32,500 nucleotides of DNA from Pseudozobellia thermophila (GTDB lineage: Bacteria > Bacteroidota > Bacteroidia > Flavobacteriales > Flavobacteriaceae), in contig NZ_FQYU01000016.1 in assembly GCF_900141855.1 (NCBI RefSeq), positions 1 to 32,500 on the forward strand, written 5' to 3'. Of this stretch, positions 7,677 to 17,746 are shown in pieces. Numbering within the stretch: position 1 is the stretch's first letter; the number at the start of each line of letters is the position of its first letter. The position numbers were made by a program, and so were the translations under genes. Under the pieces are notes generated by a model, which did no database searches, was not told the origin of the DNA, and saw nothing but the letters and a program-made list of their open reading frames with translations.

Positions 7677-10600
7677 ATGACGATGAAGAAACAAGGGTTA
7701 TACCTACCGGAATTTGAACATGACAACTGCGGAGCGGGATTTATCTGTAGTCTTAAGGGCCAAAAGTCGAACGACATTATCCATAAAGCACTGGAGATCT
7801 TGCACAAACTAGAACATAGGGGTGCAGTAAGTTCCGATGGAAAAACAGGCGATGGCGCAGGTATATTGATAGACATCCCCCATGACTTTTTTAAGGCCGT
7901 CTGCGATTTTGCGTTGCCGGAACCGGGAGAATATGCCGTCAGCAATGTTTTCTTGCCCCAAAAGGAAAACCAACGCAATTTCTGCATCTCCGAGTTCGAG
8001 AAAAACATTAAGGCCCAAGGCCTTAAGTTACTCGGATGGCGCGACGTACCCGTAAACCGCTCCATACCCGGGCGCATAGCCATGGAAACGGAACCTTTTA
8101 TAAAACAGGTGTTCATAGGCAAGGAAGACGAAGGCCAAGACGAGTTCAACTTCAACCTTAAACTATATGTAGCACGTAAGGTTACCGAGCACGCCATTAT
8201 CAACTCAAAGCTTTCGGAGAGCAAGTTCTTCTACCTGCCCAGCTTGTCGACAAAGATTATCATTTTCAAAGGGCTTTTGATGCCAAAGGACATCAGCCTA
8301 TATTACAAAGACCTTATGGACCCACGGGTGGTTACCCGACTATCTTTGGTGCACCAGCGTTTTTCGACCAACACCTTCCCTACATGGGACTTGGCCCAAC
8401 CCTTCAGGTACATGTGCCATAACGGCGAGATCAATACCCTGCGGGGCAATGTAACAAGAATGCGATCCCGCGAAGAGCTTCTGGAAAGCGACTTGTTCGG
8501 TGAGGACATCAAAAAGATACTACCCATCATCTTACCCGGCAAATCGGATTCGGCCACTATGGACATGGTTGTCGAACTCCTATTGATGACCGGCCGTTCC
8601 CTGCCCGAGGTCATGATGATCTTAGTACCCGAGGCTTGGGAGAAAAACCCCGATATGTCAGAAGCAAAAAGGGCTTTTTACGAATATCACTCGTGTATGA
8701 TGGAACCGTGGGACGGCCCGGCCTCCATCCCCTTTACCGATGGAAACTACATCGGCGCGGTACTCGACCGAAACGGTTTAAGACCTTCGCGCTACTCGGT
8801 CACAAAGGACGGTTACGTAGTAATGTCATCGGAAACCGGGGTATTGGACATAGCCCCTGAGAACATCGAGTTTCACGGTCGACTGGAGCCCGGAAAGATG
8901 TTCTTGGTCAACATGGAGGAAGGTCGTATTATCAACGACGAGGAAATCAAGGAAAACATAGCCAAGAAATACCCTTACCAAGAGTGGTTGGACAAGAACT
9001 TGGTACACTTAAGGGACATTCCCTATAACGACTGCCCTTTGTTTTTGGGCGAAGCCTCCTTGGAAAAGCGCAAGTCCGTTTTCGGTTACACCTTGGAAGA
9101 TATCAATACCATTATACTTCCTATGGGCAAAACGGCCAAGGAACCTATCGGTTCCATGGGTTCCGACACGCCAATAGCCGTTCTTTCGGAAAGGCCACAA
9201 TTGATCTACAATTACTTCAAGCAACTGTTCGCACAAGTAACCAACCCGCCGCTCGACGGTATCCGTGAGGAGTTGATCACCGACATCAGCCTTACCCTGG
9301 GAAGCGACCACAACATATTCGACTTTTCAGAGCTGCACTGTCGTAAGCTGAAGATCCAAAACCCGGTCATCTCAAAAGAAGACCTCGATAAGATTAAAAA
9401 TTACGATGCGAGTCCAGATTACAAAGTAGTAGCCATACCCACCCTATACGAGATCGACCGCGGGCTCAATGGCTTGGAAGATGCATTGGACGATATTTTG
9501 GACCAAGCCTCCAAGGCGGTCGACGAAGGGGCCAATATCATTATACTGTCCGATAGAAACGTCGACGATAAAAATGCGCCCATTCCCGCGCTTTTAGCCT
9601 GCTCCTATGTTAACAGTGGCTTGCAGCGCCTGGGCAAACGCAACAAGATGAGCATTATCATCGAGTCGGCCGAACCTAGGGAAGTACACCACTTCTGCCT
9701 GCTTTTCGGCTTCGGTGCCAGTGCCATCAACCCCTATTTGGTCAACGAGATCATCGGCGAGCAGATAGAAGAGAACGACATTACCGAAATTACGTTCGAA
9801 GAGGCGGTAAAGAATTACAACAAGGCCATCGGTAAGGGAATATTAAAGGTAATGAACAAAATAGGTATCTCTACCCTTAACTCGTACCGGGGCTCCCAAT
9901 TGTTCGAATGCATCGGTATAAACTCCAACGTAGTCGACAAATATTTCCCCAATACCCCGACACGTATTCAGGGTATCGGCCTGTACGAAATAGAAAAGGA
10001 AATAGCCAAAAGACACCAAAAAGCCTTCTCAAAAAAGAAGGTCGCGGCCACACTCGACCTCGAAATGGGCGGGGAATATCGCTGGAGAAGGGATGGGGAG
10101 AAACACATGTTCAACCCGCTTTCCGTCGCCAAACTACAGAAAGCCGTGCGCGGCAATGAGCCCGAGACCTATAAGGAATTCTCCCGAATGATCAATGAGC
10201 AATCGAAAAACCTCATGACCATTCGCGGCCTGTTCGAATTTTCAAATTACGACCCGATTCCCTTGGACGAGGTCGAACCATGGACGGAAATTGTCAAACG
10301 CTTCAAGACCGGAGCCATGTCATACGGGTCCATCAGTAAGGAAGCACACGAAAATTTGGCTATCGCCATGAACCGCATCGGAGGAAAAAGCAACTCGGGC
10401 GAAGGCGGTGAAGACGCCGAGCGTTTTTACAAGAACGCTACCGGCGACTGGCGAAACAGCGCCATAAAACAAGTTGCCTCCGGTCGCTTTGGGGTTACCT
10501 CCGATTACCTGACCAACGCCAAGGAAATCCAGATCAAAATGGCGCAGGGGGCCAAACCCGGTGAAGGAGGCCAGTTACCCGGTCCGAAGGTCAACCCTTC

Positions 10601-12185
10601 CATTGCCAAGACGCGGAACTCGACCCCCTATGTAGGTCTTATTTCGCCCCCGCCGCACCACGACATTTATTCGATAGAAGATTTGTCGCAGTTGATCTAC
10701 GATCTAAAGTCGGCCAACCGCGAGGCCAGGATCAATGTAAAACTGGTATCCGAGGTCGGTGTGGGAACCGTCGCCGCAGGTGTAGCCAAGGCCAAGGCCG
10801 ATGTAATCCTCATTTCAGGTTTCGACGGAGGAACGGGGGCATCGCCGCTGACCTCATTGAAGCACGCCGGATTGCCTTGGGAGCTCGGTATCGCCGAAGC
10901 ACAACAGACCCTGGTCATGAACGACCTGCGCAACCGTATCGTCCTTGAATGCGACGGGCAGTTAAAGACCGGTCGCGACGTCGCCATAGCATGTCTGTTG
11001 GGAGCCGAGGAATTCGGTTTCGCAACGGCGCCCTTAGTGGCATCGGGCTGTGTAATGATGCGCGTATGCCACCTCAACACTTGTCCGGTAGGCATCGCCA
11101 CCCAAAACCCTGAGTTAAGGAAAAAATTCGAGGGCAAGCCCGAACATGTGGTCAATTACATGTATTTCGTAGCCCAGGAATTGAGGGAGATCATGGCCCA
11201 GCTCGGTTTCCGTACGGTTAACGAAATGGTAGGACAGGTTCAAAAGCTCGATCGCAAAAAAGCCATTGACCATTACAAGGCGGCCGGCATCGACCTTACC
11301 CCTATCCTCTACCAAGTCGACGTACCGCCATCGACCAAATTCTACAATACACAACCTCAGAGCCACGATATCGACAAATCAATAGAATTTGATATCATCG
11401 CCAAAGCGAACCCTTCATTGTTCCGAAAGGAGAAATTGACACTCGATTTCCCCATTACGAACACCGACAGGGCCGTGGGGGCGATCATCAGTAATGAGAT
11501 ATCCAAAATCTATGGTGCGCAAGGGCTGCCCATCAACACCCTAAAACTGAACTTTACCGGTTCGGCCGGCCAAAGTTTCGGCGCCTTTGCCACCCGAGGC
11601 CTGACCATGACGGTCAACGGAACCACCAACGATTACCTGGGCAAGGGCCTTTCAGGCGCCAAGCTCGTTGTAAAGGTACCCGAAGGTTCGACGATAGTTC
11701 CCGAAGAAAACGTAATAACCGGTAACGTTACGCTATACGGTGCAACGGCCGGAAGGGCTTACATCAACGGTAAGGCCGGTGAGCGTTTCTGCGTACGAAA
11801 CTCGGGGGCCAAGGCCGTGGTCGAAGGTATCGGCGACCATGGGTGTGAATATATGACCGGTGGGGTGGCCGTTATCCTCGGAGAGGTCGGCAGAAATTTC
11901 GGAGCGGGTATGAGCGGTGGTATTGCCTATATCTTCGACGAGAAAAACACCTTTAGAAAAAAATGCAACAACGAAGCCCTGAACCTGCTCGAGGTTACCG
12001 AAGACAACGATATCAAACAATTGAAAGATTTGATAGAAAGTCACTACAACTCTACCCTGAGCCCGCTGGCACAAAGAATCCTTGAAAAATGGGAAACCTG
12101 TCTTCCCAAGTTCATAAAAGTGTTACCGGAAGAATACAAACAGGCTTTGATACGCTTGGAGAAAGAAAAATTAGAAACGATATAA
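7677..12185 (+). CDS. gltB: Glutamate synthase large (alpha) subunit
   Basis: This 1502-residue subunit hydrolyses glutamine and uses the released ammonia with 2-oxoglutarate to make glutamate in the cytoplasm. The N-terminal class II amidotransferase domain carries its nucleophile as C18 in HDNCGAGF, so a propeptide of about 17 residues must be removed. [18 protein letters not shown] follows as expected. The central and FMN-binding synthase domains span roughly residues 450-1200, with [20 protein letters not shown] and [11 protein letters not shown] 3Fe-4S signature Cx5Cx4C uses C1125, C1131 and C1136. The C-terminal part is the Gly-rich beta-helix GXGXG domain. A second in-frame ATG lies two codons downstream (7683). 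gltD follows after 9 bp. Length and all domains are normal. Confidence 0.97.
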   Translation: MTMKKQGLYLPEFEHDNCGAGFICSLKGQKSNDIIHKALEILHKLEHRGAVSSDGKTGDGAGILIDIPHDFFKAVCDFALPEPGEYAVSNVFLPQKENQRNFCISEFEKNIKAQGLKLLGWRDVPVNRSIPGRIAMETEPFIKQVFIGKEDEGQDEFNFNLKLYVARKVTEHAIINSKLSESKFFYLPSLSTKIIIFKGLLMPKDISLYYKDLMDPRVVTRLSLVHQRFSTNTFPTWDLAQPFRYMCHNGEINTLRGNVTRMRSREELLESDLFGEDIKKILPIILPGKSDSATMDMVVELLLMTGRSLPEVMMILVPEAWEKNPDMSEAKRAFYEYHSCMMEPWDGPASIPFTDGNYIGAVLDRNGLRPSRYSVTKDGYVVMSSETGVLDIAPENIEFHGRLEPGKMFLVNMEEGRIINDEEIKENIAKKYPYQEWLDKNLVHLRDIPYNDCPLFLGEASLEKRKSVFGYTLEDINTIILPMGKTAKEPIGSMGSDTPIAVLSERPQLIYNYFKQLFAQVTNPPLDGIREELITDISLTLGSDHNIFDFSELHCRKLKIQNPVISKEDLDKIKNYDASPDYKVVAIPTLYEIDRGLNGLEDALDDILDQASKAVDEGANIIILSDRNVDDKNAPIPALLACSYVNSGLQRLGKRNKMSIIIESAEPREVHHFCLLFGFGASAINPYLVNEIIGEQIEENDITEITFEEAVKNYNKAIGKGILKVMNKIGISTLNSYRGSQLFECIGINSNVVDKYFPNTPTRIQGIGLYEIEKEIAKRHQKAFSKKKVAATLDLEMGGEYRWRRDGEKHMFNPLSVAKLQKAVRGNEPETYKEFSRMINEQSKNLMTIRGLFEFSNYDPIPLDEVEPWTEIVKRFKTGAMSYGSISKEAHENLAIAMNRIGGKSNSGEGGEDAERFYKNATGDWRNSAIKQVASGRFGVTSDYLTNAKEIQIKMAQGAKPGEGGQLPGPKVNPSIAKTRNSTPYVGLISPPPHHDIYSIEDLSQLIYDLKSANREARINVKLVSEVGVGTVAAGVAKAKADVILISGFDGGTGASPLTSLKHAGLPWELGIAEAQQTLVMNDLRNRIVLECDGQLKTGRDVAIACLLGAEEFGFATAPLVASGCVMMRVCHLNTCPVGIATQNPELRKKFEGKPEHVVNYMYFVAQELREIMAQLGFRTVNEMVGQVQKLDRKKAIDHYKAAGIDLTPILYQVDVPPSTKFYNTQPQSHDIDKSIEFDIIAKANPSLFRKEKLTLDFPITNTDRAVGAIISNEISKIYGAQGLPINTLKLNFTGSAGQSFGAFATRGLTMTVNGTTNDYLGKGLSGAKLVVKVPEGSTIVPEENVITGNVTLYGATAGRAYINGKAGERFCVRNSGAKAVVEGIGDHGCEYMTGGVAVILGEVGRNFGAGMSGGIAYIFDEKNTFRKKCNNEALNLLEVTEDNDIKQLKDLIESHYNSTLSPLAQRILEKWETCLPKFIKVLPEEYKQALIRLEKEKLETI

Positions 12186-12194
12186 GATCGAGAA

Positions 12195-13661
12195 ATGGGA
12201 AAGATTACAGGATTTTTGGAATTCGATAGAAAAATAGAACCCTATGCACCTGTTGAGGAACGCATCAAAAATTATAAGGAGTTTACCCAACCTTTGGACG
12301 AGGGGGAACTAAAGAACCAGGGCGCCAGGTGTATGGACTGCGGCATTCCCTTTTGCCATAGCGGATGCCCCTTGGGCAACCTGATCCCTGATTTTAACGA
12401 TGCGGTATACAAGGGCAAATGGGACAAGGCGTCCGAAATTTTACACGCCACGAACAACTTTCCCGAATTTACGGGCAGGTTGTGTCCCGCACCATGCGAG
12501 GAGGCTTGTGTATTGGGCATCAACGAAGACCCGGTCACCATCGAGAACATCGAAAAGAACATTGTTGAAACGGCCTTCAAAAAAGGATGGATCACGCCTC
12601 GCCCACCCGAAACCCGAACGGGCAAGAAAGTGGCCATAATCGGTTCGGGACCTGCAGGCCTTGCCGCCGCACAACAACTCAACCGAGCCGGCCATACGGT
12701 CACCGTGTTCGAGCGCGATGAAAAACCAGGCGGACTCTTGCGTTTCGGTATTCCCGATTTTAAAATGGAAAAGAGCGTTATCGACCGACGGTTGGAAATC
12801 TTGGAAGAAGAAGGAATCGTGTTTAAATGCGGGGTCCATGTAGGAAGGGATATCAAAGGCGACGAGCTCAAAAACGATTTTGACGCCATCGTTCTGTGTG
12901 GCGGGGCCACCGTTCGAAGAAACCTGCCCATAGAAGGCGCCGACCTAAAGGGCGTCGTTCAGGCGATGGACTTTCTACCGCAGAACAACCGAAGGGTAGC
13001 CGGGGTTACCGACTTCGCAAACGAAATATTGGCCACGGGCAAGGACGTTATCGTAATCGGTGGTGGCGATACGGGATCTGACTGTATCGGAACCTCGATC
13101 AGGCAAGGGGCCAAGTCGGTTTCGAATTTTGAGATCATGCCAATGGCCACAACCGACCGGCCCAAAAACCAACCTTGGCCCTTTTGGCCCATGAGGTTGC
13201 GAACCAGTTCATCGCACAAGGAAGGTGCCGAACGCTTCTTTAGCATCTCTACCAAAAAATTCATCGGTGACAAAGAGGGCAACTTGACCGGTTTGATCAC
13301 CTCAGAGGTCGAATGGGTAAGGCAACCCGGTAAAGGAATGACCTTAAGAGAAGTGGAAGGAACGGAAAAAGAATGGAAATGCGAGTTGGCCCTTCTGGCC
13401 TTGGGCTTTACCGGTTCAGAGATGACCCTTGCCGAGCAATTGGGCCTTGAAGCCGACGGCAGGAGCAACATAAAGGCCACGGAGCAAGATTACATGACCA
13501 ACGTTCCCGGGGTCTTTGCGGCAGGTGACCAGCGCAGGGGGCAATCGCTTATCGTCTGGGCCATTTCGGAAGGACGCCAAGCGGCACACCACGTCGATAA
13601 ATACCTAATGGGCGAATCTTGTTTGCCCCTCAAGGGAGAGGGCGATCTACCCAGGGTTTAA
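12195..13661 (+). CDS. gltD: Glutamate synthase small (beta) subunit, NAD(P)H-dependent
   Basis: This 488-residue flavoprotein feeds electrons from NAD(P)H through FAD and iron-sulfur clusters to GltB. The N-terminal ferredoxin-like domain holds the cysteines for two 4Fe-4S clusters: C46, C49, C54 and C58 ([13 protein letters not shown]), then C97, C101 and C105 (CPAPCEEAC). The FAD-binding GSGPAG is at about residues 150-155, and the second dinucleotide site is [12 protein letters not shown]. The FAD-contacting end is [21 protein letters not shown]. It directly follows gltB, and the unit closes with a strong terminator. A function with another partner is unlikely given this context. Confidence 0.97.
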   Translation: MGKITGFLEFDRKIEPYAPVEERIKNYKEFTQPLDEGELKNQGARCMDCGIPFCHSGCPLGNLIPDFNDAVYKGKWDKASEILHATNNFPEFTGRLCPAPCEEACVLGINEDPVTIENIEKNIVETAFKKGWITPRPPETRTGKKVAIIGSGPAGLAAAQQLNRAGHTVTVFERDEKPGGLLRFGIPDFKMEKSVIDRRLEILEEEGIVFKCGVHVGRDIKGDELKNDFDAIVLCGGATVRRNLPIEGADLKGVVQAMDFLPQNNRRVAGVTDFANEILATGKDVIVIGGGDTGSDCIGTSIRQGAKSVSNFEIMPMATTDRPKNQPWPFWPMRLRTSSSHKEGAERFFSISTKKFIGDKEGNLTGLITSEVEWVRQPGKGMTLREVEGTEKEWKCELALLALGFTGSEMTLAEQLGLEADGRSNIKATEQDYMTNVPGVFAAGDQRRGQSLIVWAISEGRQAAHHVDKYLMGESCLPLKGEGDLPRV

Positions 13662-13689
13662 TCATATCAGGTTTAAACACCTATTTCAG

Positions 13690-13735
13690 ATATCCAACCC
13701 GTAAGATCGGGTTGGATATTTTTTTGTTTTTTGTG
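13690..13735 (+). terminator. Intrinsic terminator of the gltBD operon
   Basis: An 11-bp perfect stem (ATATCCAACCC at 13690-13700 and GGGTTGGATAT at 13709-13719) with an 8-base loop is followed by a long T-rich run (TTTTTTTGTTTTTT). It ends 34 bp before the chosen start of the next gene. Confidence 0.92.
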
Positions 13736-13769
13736 GATTTTTAGTAACGTTACACCCCCCGCAAACCCC

Positions 13770-14615
13770 ATGATACTCCGAAAAGTATTGATCTATATGA
13801 GTTTGGGTGCCCTTGCCTTTACCATCATGAACACCATGGTAAAGCATTTGGCCGAATTCAATGTTTACGAAATCGTCTTTTTTAGGGGATTGGGATCCCT
13901 ACTAATTACAATGGCCCTCATCTATCGGCTGAAACTGCCGGTTTTCGGCAACCAGAAAAAGTTGTTGGTCATCAGGGCGATAACCGGTACCTCGTCCATG
14001 ACCCTCTTCTTTGCCTCGATGAAATATCTTTCGGCCGCCACCGCCGTATCGCTCAGGTATCTCGCCCCGATATTCTCTGCCATTTTCGCCATATACTTTT
14101 TAAGGGAAAGGATAAAACTACCCCAATGGCTGTTCTTTATCATCTCCTTTACCGGGGTTCTCATATTAAAGGGATTCGATGCCAACGTAAGCAACATAGG
14201 CCTGGGCCTGATCATGGCCGCTGCCGTGCTGAGCGGCCTGGTCTATATCAGTATCAGTAAAATAGGCCAAAGGGACCACCCCTTGGTCATTATCAATTAT
14301 TTTATGTTTACGGCCACTGCCTTTGGCGGCATTATGGCCATCCCCTATTGGCAGTCGCCCCAAGGTCTTGATTGGGCGTTTTTGGCCACTCTTGGGATAT
14401 TCGGCTTTGTCGGACAGTTCTTTATGACCAAGGCTTTCCAAATAGCCGCCAACAACCTGGTCGCCCCCTTAAAATACCTCGAGGTACTGTTCACCGGAAT
14501 CATTGGATTTCTTTGGCTCGGCGAAACCTATACCGTCTGGAGTCTTTTAGGCATCGTACTTATCGTTACCGGACTGGTCTCCAACGTGGTCTACAAATCG
14601 CGAAGAAACAGCTGA
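13770..14615 (+). CDS. EamA/DMT-family permease
   Basis: This 281-residue inner-membrane protein belongs to the drug/metabolite transporter superfamily. About ten hydrophobic segments are visible, arranged as two EamA repeats of roughly 140 residues. The first repeat contains VYEIVFFRGLGSLLI and SAATAVSLRYLAPIFSAIFA; the second ends AANNLVAPLKYLEVLFTGIIGFLWLGE, the typical signature near the end of each repeat. The frame opens at 13731, but that start would lie inside the T-tract of the gltBD terminator, so I chose the ATG at 13770 (MILRKVLIYM). The gene converges on the sulfatase gene with only 13 bp between stop codons. The substrate is unknown; amino acids, nucleosides or riboflavin-like compounds are all seen in the family. 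Confidence 0.85.
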   Translation: MILRKVLIYMSLGALAFTIMNTMVKHLAEFNVYEIVFFRGLGSLLITMALIYRLKLPVFGNQKKLLVIRAITGTSSMTLFFASMKYLSAATAVSLRYLAPIFSAIFAIYFLRERIKLPQWLFFIISFTGVLILKGFDANVSNIGLGLIMAAAVLSGLVYISISKIGQRDHPLVIINYFMFTATAFGGIMAIPYWQSPQGLDWAFLATLGIFGFVGQFFMTKAFQIAANNLVAPLKYLEVLFTGIIGFLWLGETYTVWSLLGIVLIVTGLVSNVVYKSRRNS

Positions 14616-14628
14616 CCGTCATAGTAGA

Positions 14629-16092
14629 CTATATTTTCCATTGCCCACTTTTGGCGGTCACCTCGACGTCCCATTCCTGATCGGGGTTCGGTCGGTACTT
14701 GGGATCGCTATCCTTTTTGGGAAAGGACTCCAGCACCTTTTTTAGACGTTCAAAATGGGCAAGGCGTTCCTCGGTATTCAAGCTATCGATAATGTTGTGC
14801 TCCTCGAAGGGATCCTCCTTTAAATCAAAGAATTTTTCGGGCACACTGTTCGAATCGATATACAACTTGTACCTCTTGTTTCTCAGCACCCTGTCCCTAA
14901 AATTATACTGGTTCTCCACGCCCTTTTCGGTAAGACGAGCCTTGTTGCCACCGCCCATTCCCAAAATCCATTCACGGGCAGAATCGGTCGTGCCGAGCAA
15001 CACGTCTTTAAAAGACTTGCCATCGATCGGCTGCCCTGCATGGTTCGCCGTCCATTGATCGGGCGACCCGCCCCCTGCGATATCGATAAAAGTAGGCAGC
15101 AAGTCGGTAAAATCGATCAAGGCCTCGGATGTCTGCCTCGGCTCTATCGTTCCGGGCCAGCTTACGATAAAAGGCTCGCAAATTCCAGCCTCAACGGTAC
15201 GCGCCTTCCCTCCCTTAATGGGTCGGCCCTTATAGGTACCGGTAATTGCGCTTGTGGTCCCGTTATCGGTGGTAAAGACCACCATGGTATTCTCGAACAG
15301 GTCGTTCTGTTTTAAGGCCTCGACCAATTCGCCCACTATTTTATCGGTATAGCGCACCATGGCCTTGTGTTTGCCCATATTATCGTCGGCCGCCTCATCG
15401 GGCGTACTGACAAAAGGGGTATGGGTCAAAACCATGGGGTAGTAGACGAACATGGGCTCTTCCTTGTTTTCCTTGAGAAAACGCACGATAAAATCACGGA
15501 AAATATCGGGCCCAAAGGCCCCGGCATAGGTTTTACTACCTTCTTTTGTAAAAATATAGGGATCCCAATACCGTTCGGCACTCGCCTCCACCCCGGCCTC
15601 GTAACCGGTCCACATACAAAACTCGTCAAAACCGGCCTTGATAAGGGCATCGGGTTCTACCCTAAAGTCATCGATTTGCCATTTGCCCGCTATGCAGGTC
15701 TTGTAGCCCGCCCTTCTCATTTCCTGGACCAAGGAAGGATTTTGGGTTTCGTCAAAATGGGCCCCACCGCCCCAACGGGGAACGTCCCAATGATTGACCC
15801 AGCCGTGCCTAAAGGGATATTGGCCGGTCAATAGGGTGACCCGCGACGGGGTACATTGCGGCATTGAGTATACGTTGTTGAAGCGCATACCCGACTCGGC
15901 CAGTTGGTCGATATTAGGTGTTACGATATCTTCCGCTCCATAACACCCCACCCATTCCTTTCCCAAATCGTCAACCAGGATAAACAGGATATTGGGCGGA
16001 CGCCCATCGACTGCCTGCTCTTTTGCGGCCTCCTTACAACCAAGAAAAATAAGGGCCACGAAGACCAAACCGACCTTGTAGATAAAATTCAT
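14629..16092 (-). CDS. Sulfatase lipoprotein (formylglycine type, CTPSR motif)
   Basis: This 487-residue type I (alkaline-phosphatase fold) sulfatase is exported and lipid-anchored: a hydrophobic signal ends in the lipobox LIFLGC with C19. The first metal-binding aspartates are D41-D42 in FILVDDLG. The modification motif is CTPSR, with C80 to be converted to formylglycine, followed by the classic LLTGQYPFRHG. Further ligand segments are VVFTTDNGTTS and the lysine region KGRPIKGGKA. The C-terminal subdomain is complete. The start codon touches the stop of the upstream sulfatase (TAAATG on the minus strand), so the two are translationally coupled. It probably removes sulfate esters from a glycan or glycoside at the cell surface or in the periplasm. 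The subfamily and substrate cannot be told from sequence alone. No sulfatase-maturing enzyme lies in the window. Confidence 0.94.
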   Translation of the reverse strand: MNFIYKVGLVFVALIFLGCKEAAKEQAVDGRPPNILFILVDDLGKEWVGCYGAEDIVTPNIDQLAESGMRFNNVYSMPQCTPSRVTLLTGQYPFRHGWVNHWDVPRWGGGAHFDETQNPSLVQEMRRAGYKTCIAGKWQIDDFRVEPDALIKAGFDEFCMWTGYEAGVEASAERYWDPYIFTKEGSKTYAGAFGPDIFRDFIVRFLKENKEEPMFVYYPMVLTHTPFVSTPDEAADDNMGKHKAMVRYTDKIVGELVEALKQNDLFENTMVVFTTDNGTTSAITGTYKGRPIKGGKARTVEAGICEPFIVSWPGTIEPRQTSEALIDFTDLLPTFIDIAGGGSPDQWTANHAGQPIDGKSFKDVLLGTTDSAREWILGMGGGNKARLTEKGVENQYNFRDRVLRNKRYKLYIDSNSVPEKFFDLKEDPFEEHNIIDSLNTEERLAHFERLKKVLESFPKKDSDPKYRPNPDQEWDVEVTAKSGQWKI

Positions 16093-17637
16093 TTAAGACC
16101 TGTTTTTAACCTTTTCGTAAATTTCCTTTAAAGACAGGTCGTCGTCCATGGTTTTTTGAAGCTCCATAAGATCGGCGAACAAGGTTTCGACCTTTTCAGA
16201 ATACTCGGGGTTATCGGCCAGGTTATGCATTTCTTCCGGATCATTTTCCAAATCGAACAAGAGCACCTTCTCGATTTTGGGATAGACCAAAAGCTTAAAG
16301 CCATCTTTACGTATCATGCGCTGAAGGTTCATATAGGCACCGTAGACCCCGTCTTTGTAATAACTTTCCTTACGTTTGCCATCGATCAGGTCCATTAAGC
16401 TGTTGAACTGCACATAGGAAGGCTTTTCGACACCGGCCAAGTCCAGGGTCGTAGCCATGATATCCTGCAAGTAAACATCTTGGTCCAGTATTTTTCCTTC
16501 AGGTATGCCCGGTCCCACGACCATCATCGGAATACGTACACTGTGATCGAACATGCTTTGCTTTCCTATGAGTCCGTGATGCCCCACCGAAAGTCCGTGG
16601 TCGGCACCGAAAAAGATATAGGTATTGTCCATTTTACCACTGGCCTCCAGGGCATCGAGTATTTTTCCTATTTGCTCATCCATATGGCTGAGCAGGGCAT
16701 AGTATTCTTGGCGATGTACCTTTACGGCATATTCGGTTCTAGGGAAGGGTGCCAGGGCCTCGTCCCTAAGTGCGGGAGGGTTGCCCATATCATCTTTATA
16801 GGGGTATTCGGGCATAAAATTTTCGGGCACCTTGATATCCTCCAGGGGATACATGTCCAAAAACCGTTGGGGAGCCTGCCTTGGGTCATGGGTAGCGTTA
16901 AAGGCCAGGTACATAAAAAACGGATTGTCCTTTTGTTTGGCCGAGTCGATAAAGGCAAGGGCATCGTCCCTAACGACCTCGCTCCAGTGCTTTCCGCCTT
17001 CCCAGAAACCGCCTTGCAAGGTGTCGGTGGGCGACCATTCGGTATCATCGGGGCCGGTCGGCCTGCCGTATCCAAGGGGCATATAATCGTTCCAATCCTT
17101 CATATCGCCCGATTCCTTTTTCCATTTTTTAATGGCAGCCCCCAATTCGCCGCTATGGTCTTTGGGCATCCCCGGCCGTATATGCCTTGCATCGTTGAAG
17201 ACCGTTGCGGCCGGAGCCCTTACATGCCATTTTCCGGTCATATAGGTATCGTAGCCTTGGGCATCAAGCAAACGTCCCCAGGTCTGGTTCAAGGCCGTCG
17301 AATCGCCCTTGCCCCAAGCCTCGCTCTTCTTTTGTGCATTCCAGATAAAAGACCCCGATATGATCATGGCCCTCGATGCCACACAAATGGCACCGTTCCA
17401 TCCCCCCATGTTGTACGCATGGGAAAACGAGGCACCCCTTTTGACCAAACGGTCTAAATTGGGAGTATACACTTCATCGAACCCCAAGGCCCTGATGCTC
17501 TCGAAGGTTTGATCATCGGCAAACAAAAAGACAAAATTAGGTTTGTCTTGGGTTTCGGTTTCCTCCGCCTTTTTATCGGAATTACACGATGCTGTGGCTA
17601 AAATCAGAAAACATGAAAGCAGGGTCGTTATTTTCAT
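16093..17637 (-). CDS. Sulfatase lipoprotein (formylglycine type, CVASR motif)
   Basis: This 514-residue type I sulfatase has a lipoprotein signal ending ATASC (C18). Metal-binding aspartates D41-D42 lie in FLFADDQTF. The modification motif is C85-V-A-S-R, the less common C-x-A-x-R form, which formylglycine-generating enzymes also accept; MIISG follows. Other conserved segments are YMTGKWHVRAP, FLAFNATHDPRQAP and FFGADHGLSVGHHGLIGKQSM, the last typical of iduronate- and choline-sulfatase-like groups. It is followed without a gap by the second sulfatase and preceded by 109 bp after the ThuA-like gene. Its sequence is clearly different from its neighbour, so the two probably cut different sulfate positions of one substrate rather than being a recent duplication. 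Confidence 0.93.
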   Translation of the reverse strand: MKITTLLSCFLILATASCNSDKKAEETETQDKPNFVFLFADDQTFESIRALGFDEVYTPNLDRLVKRGASFSHAYNMGGWNGAICVASRAMIISGSFIWNAQKKSEAWGKGDSTALNQTWGRLLDAQGYDTYMTGKWHVRAPAATVFNDARHIRPGMPKDHSGELGAAIKKWKKESGDMKDWNDYMPLGYGRPTGPDDTEWSPTDTLQGGFWEGGKHWSEVVRDDALAFIDSAKQKDNPFFMYLAFNATHDPRQAPQRFLDMYPLEDIKVPENFMPEYPYKDDMGNPPALRDEALAPFPRTEYAVKVHRQEYYALLSHMDEQIGKILDALEASGKMDNTYIFFGADHGLSVGHHGLIGKQSMFDHSVRIPMMVVGPGIPEGKILDQDVYLQDIMATTLDLAGVEKPSYVQFNSLMDLIDGKRKESYYKDGVYGAYMNLQRMIRKDGFKLLVYPKIEKVLLFDLENDPEEMHNLADNPEYSEKVETLFADLMELQKTMDDDLSLKEIYEKVKNRS

Positions 17638-17746
17638 AAATCTATAAAAAATTATACTTTATTCGATATGCGGGAGAAGACCTCCCCGATCAAGCTCACG
17701 GCCAATGACGAAGGGGGGCCACCTATGACCAGTAGATTCTACTTTT
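17638..17746. other. 109-bp gap between the ThuA-like gene and the sulfatases
   Basis: No gene is seen. On the minus strand it holds two short inverted repeats, AGTAG-aat-CTACT just after the ThuA stop and GGGAG-gtctt-CTCCC (17672-17686). Neither has a T-run on that strand, so they are not clear terminators. They could be processing or stability elements setting different mRNA levels for the two halves of the operon. Confidence 0.3.

Noticed and set aside
13731-13769. Upstream start of the EamA permease at 13731
   Set aside because: It would begin within the T-tract of the gltBD terminator; MILRKVLIYM at 13770 begins directly before the first membrane helix.
14616-14640. ATAGT-ag-ACTAT inverted repeat at the permease/sulfatase convergence as a terminator
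   Set aside because: The stem is five AT-rich base pairs with a two-base loop, too weak to call.
16480-17457. Open frame of 325 codons on the plus strand opposite the CVASR sulfatase
   Set aside because: The sulfatase has a complete domain set and active-site motif; the antisense frame has no recognizable motif and no start context.
17672-17686. GGGAG/CTCCC hairpin as a terminator between ThuA-like and sulfatase genes
   Set aside because: Only five base pairs and no T-run follow it on the transcribed strand.
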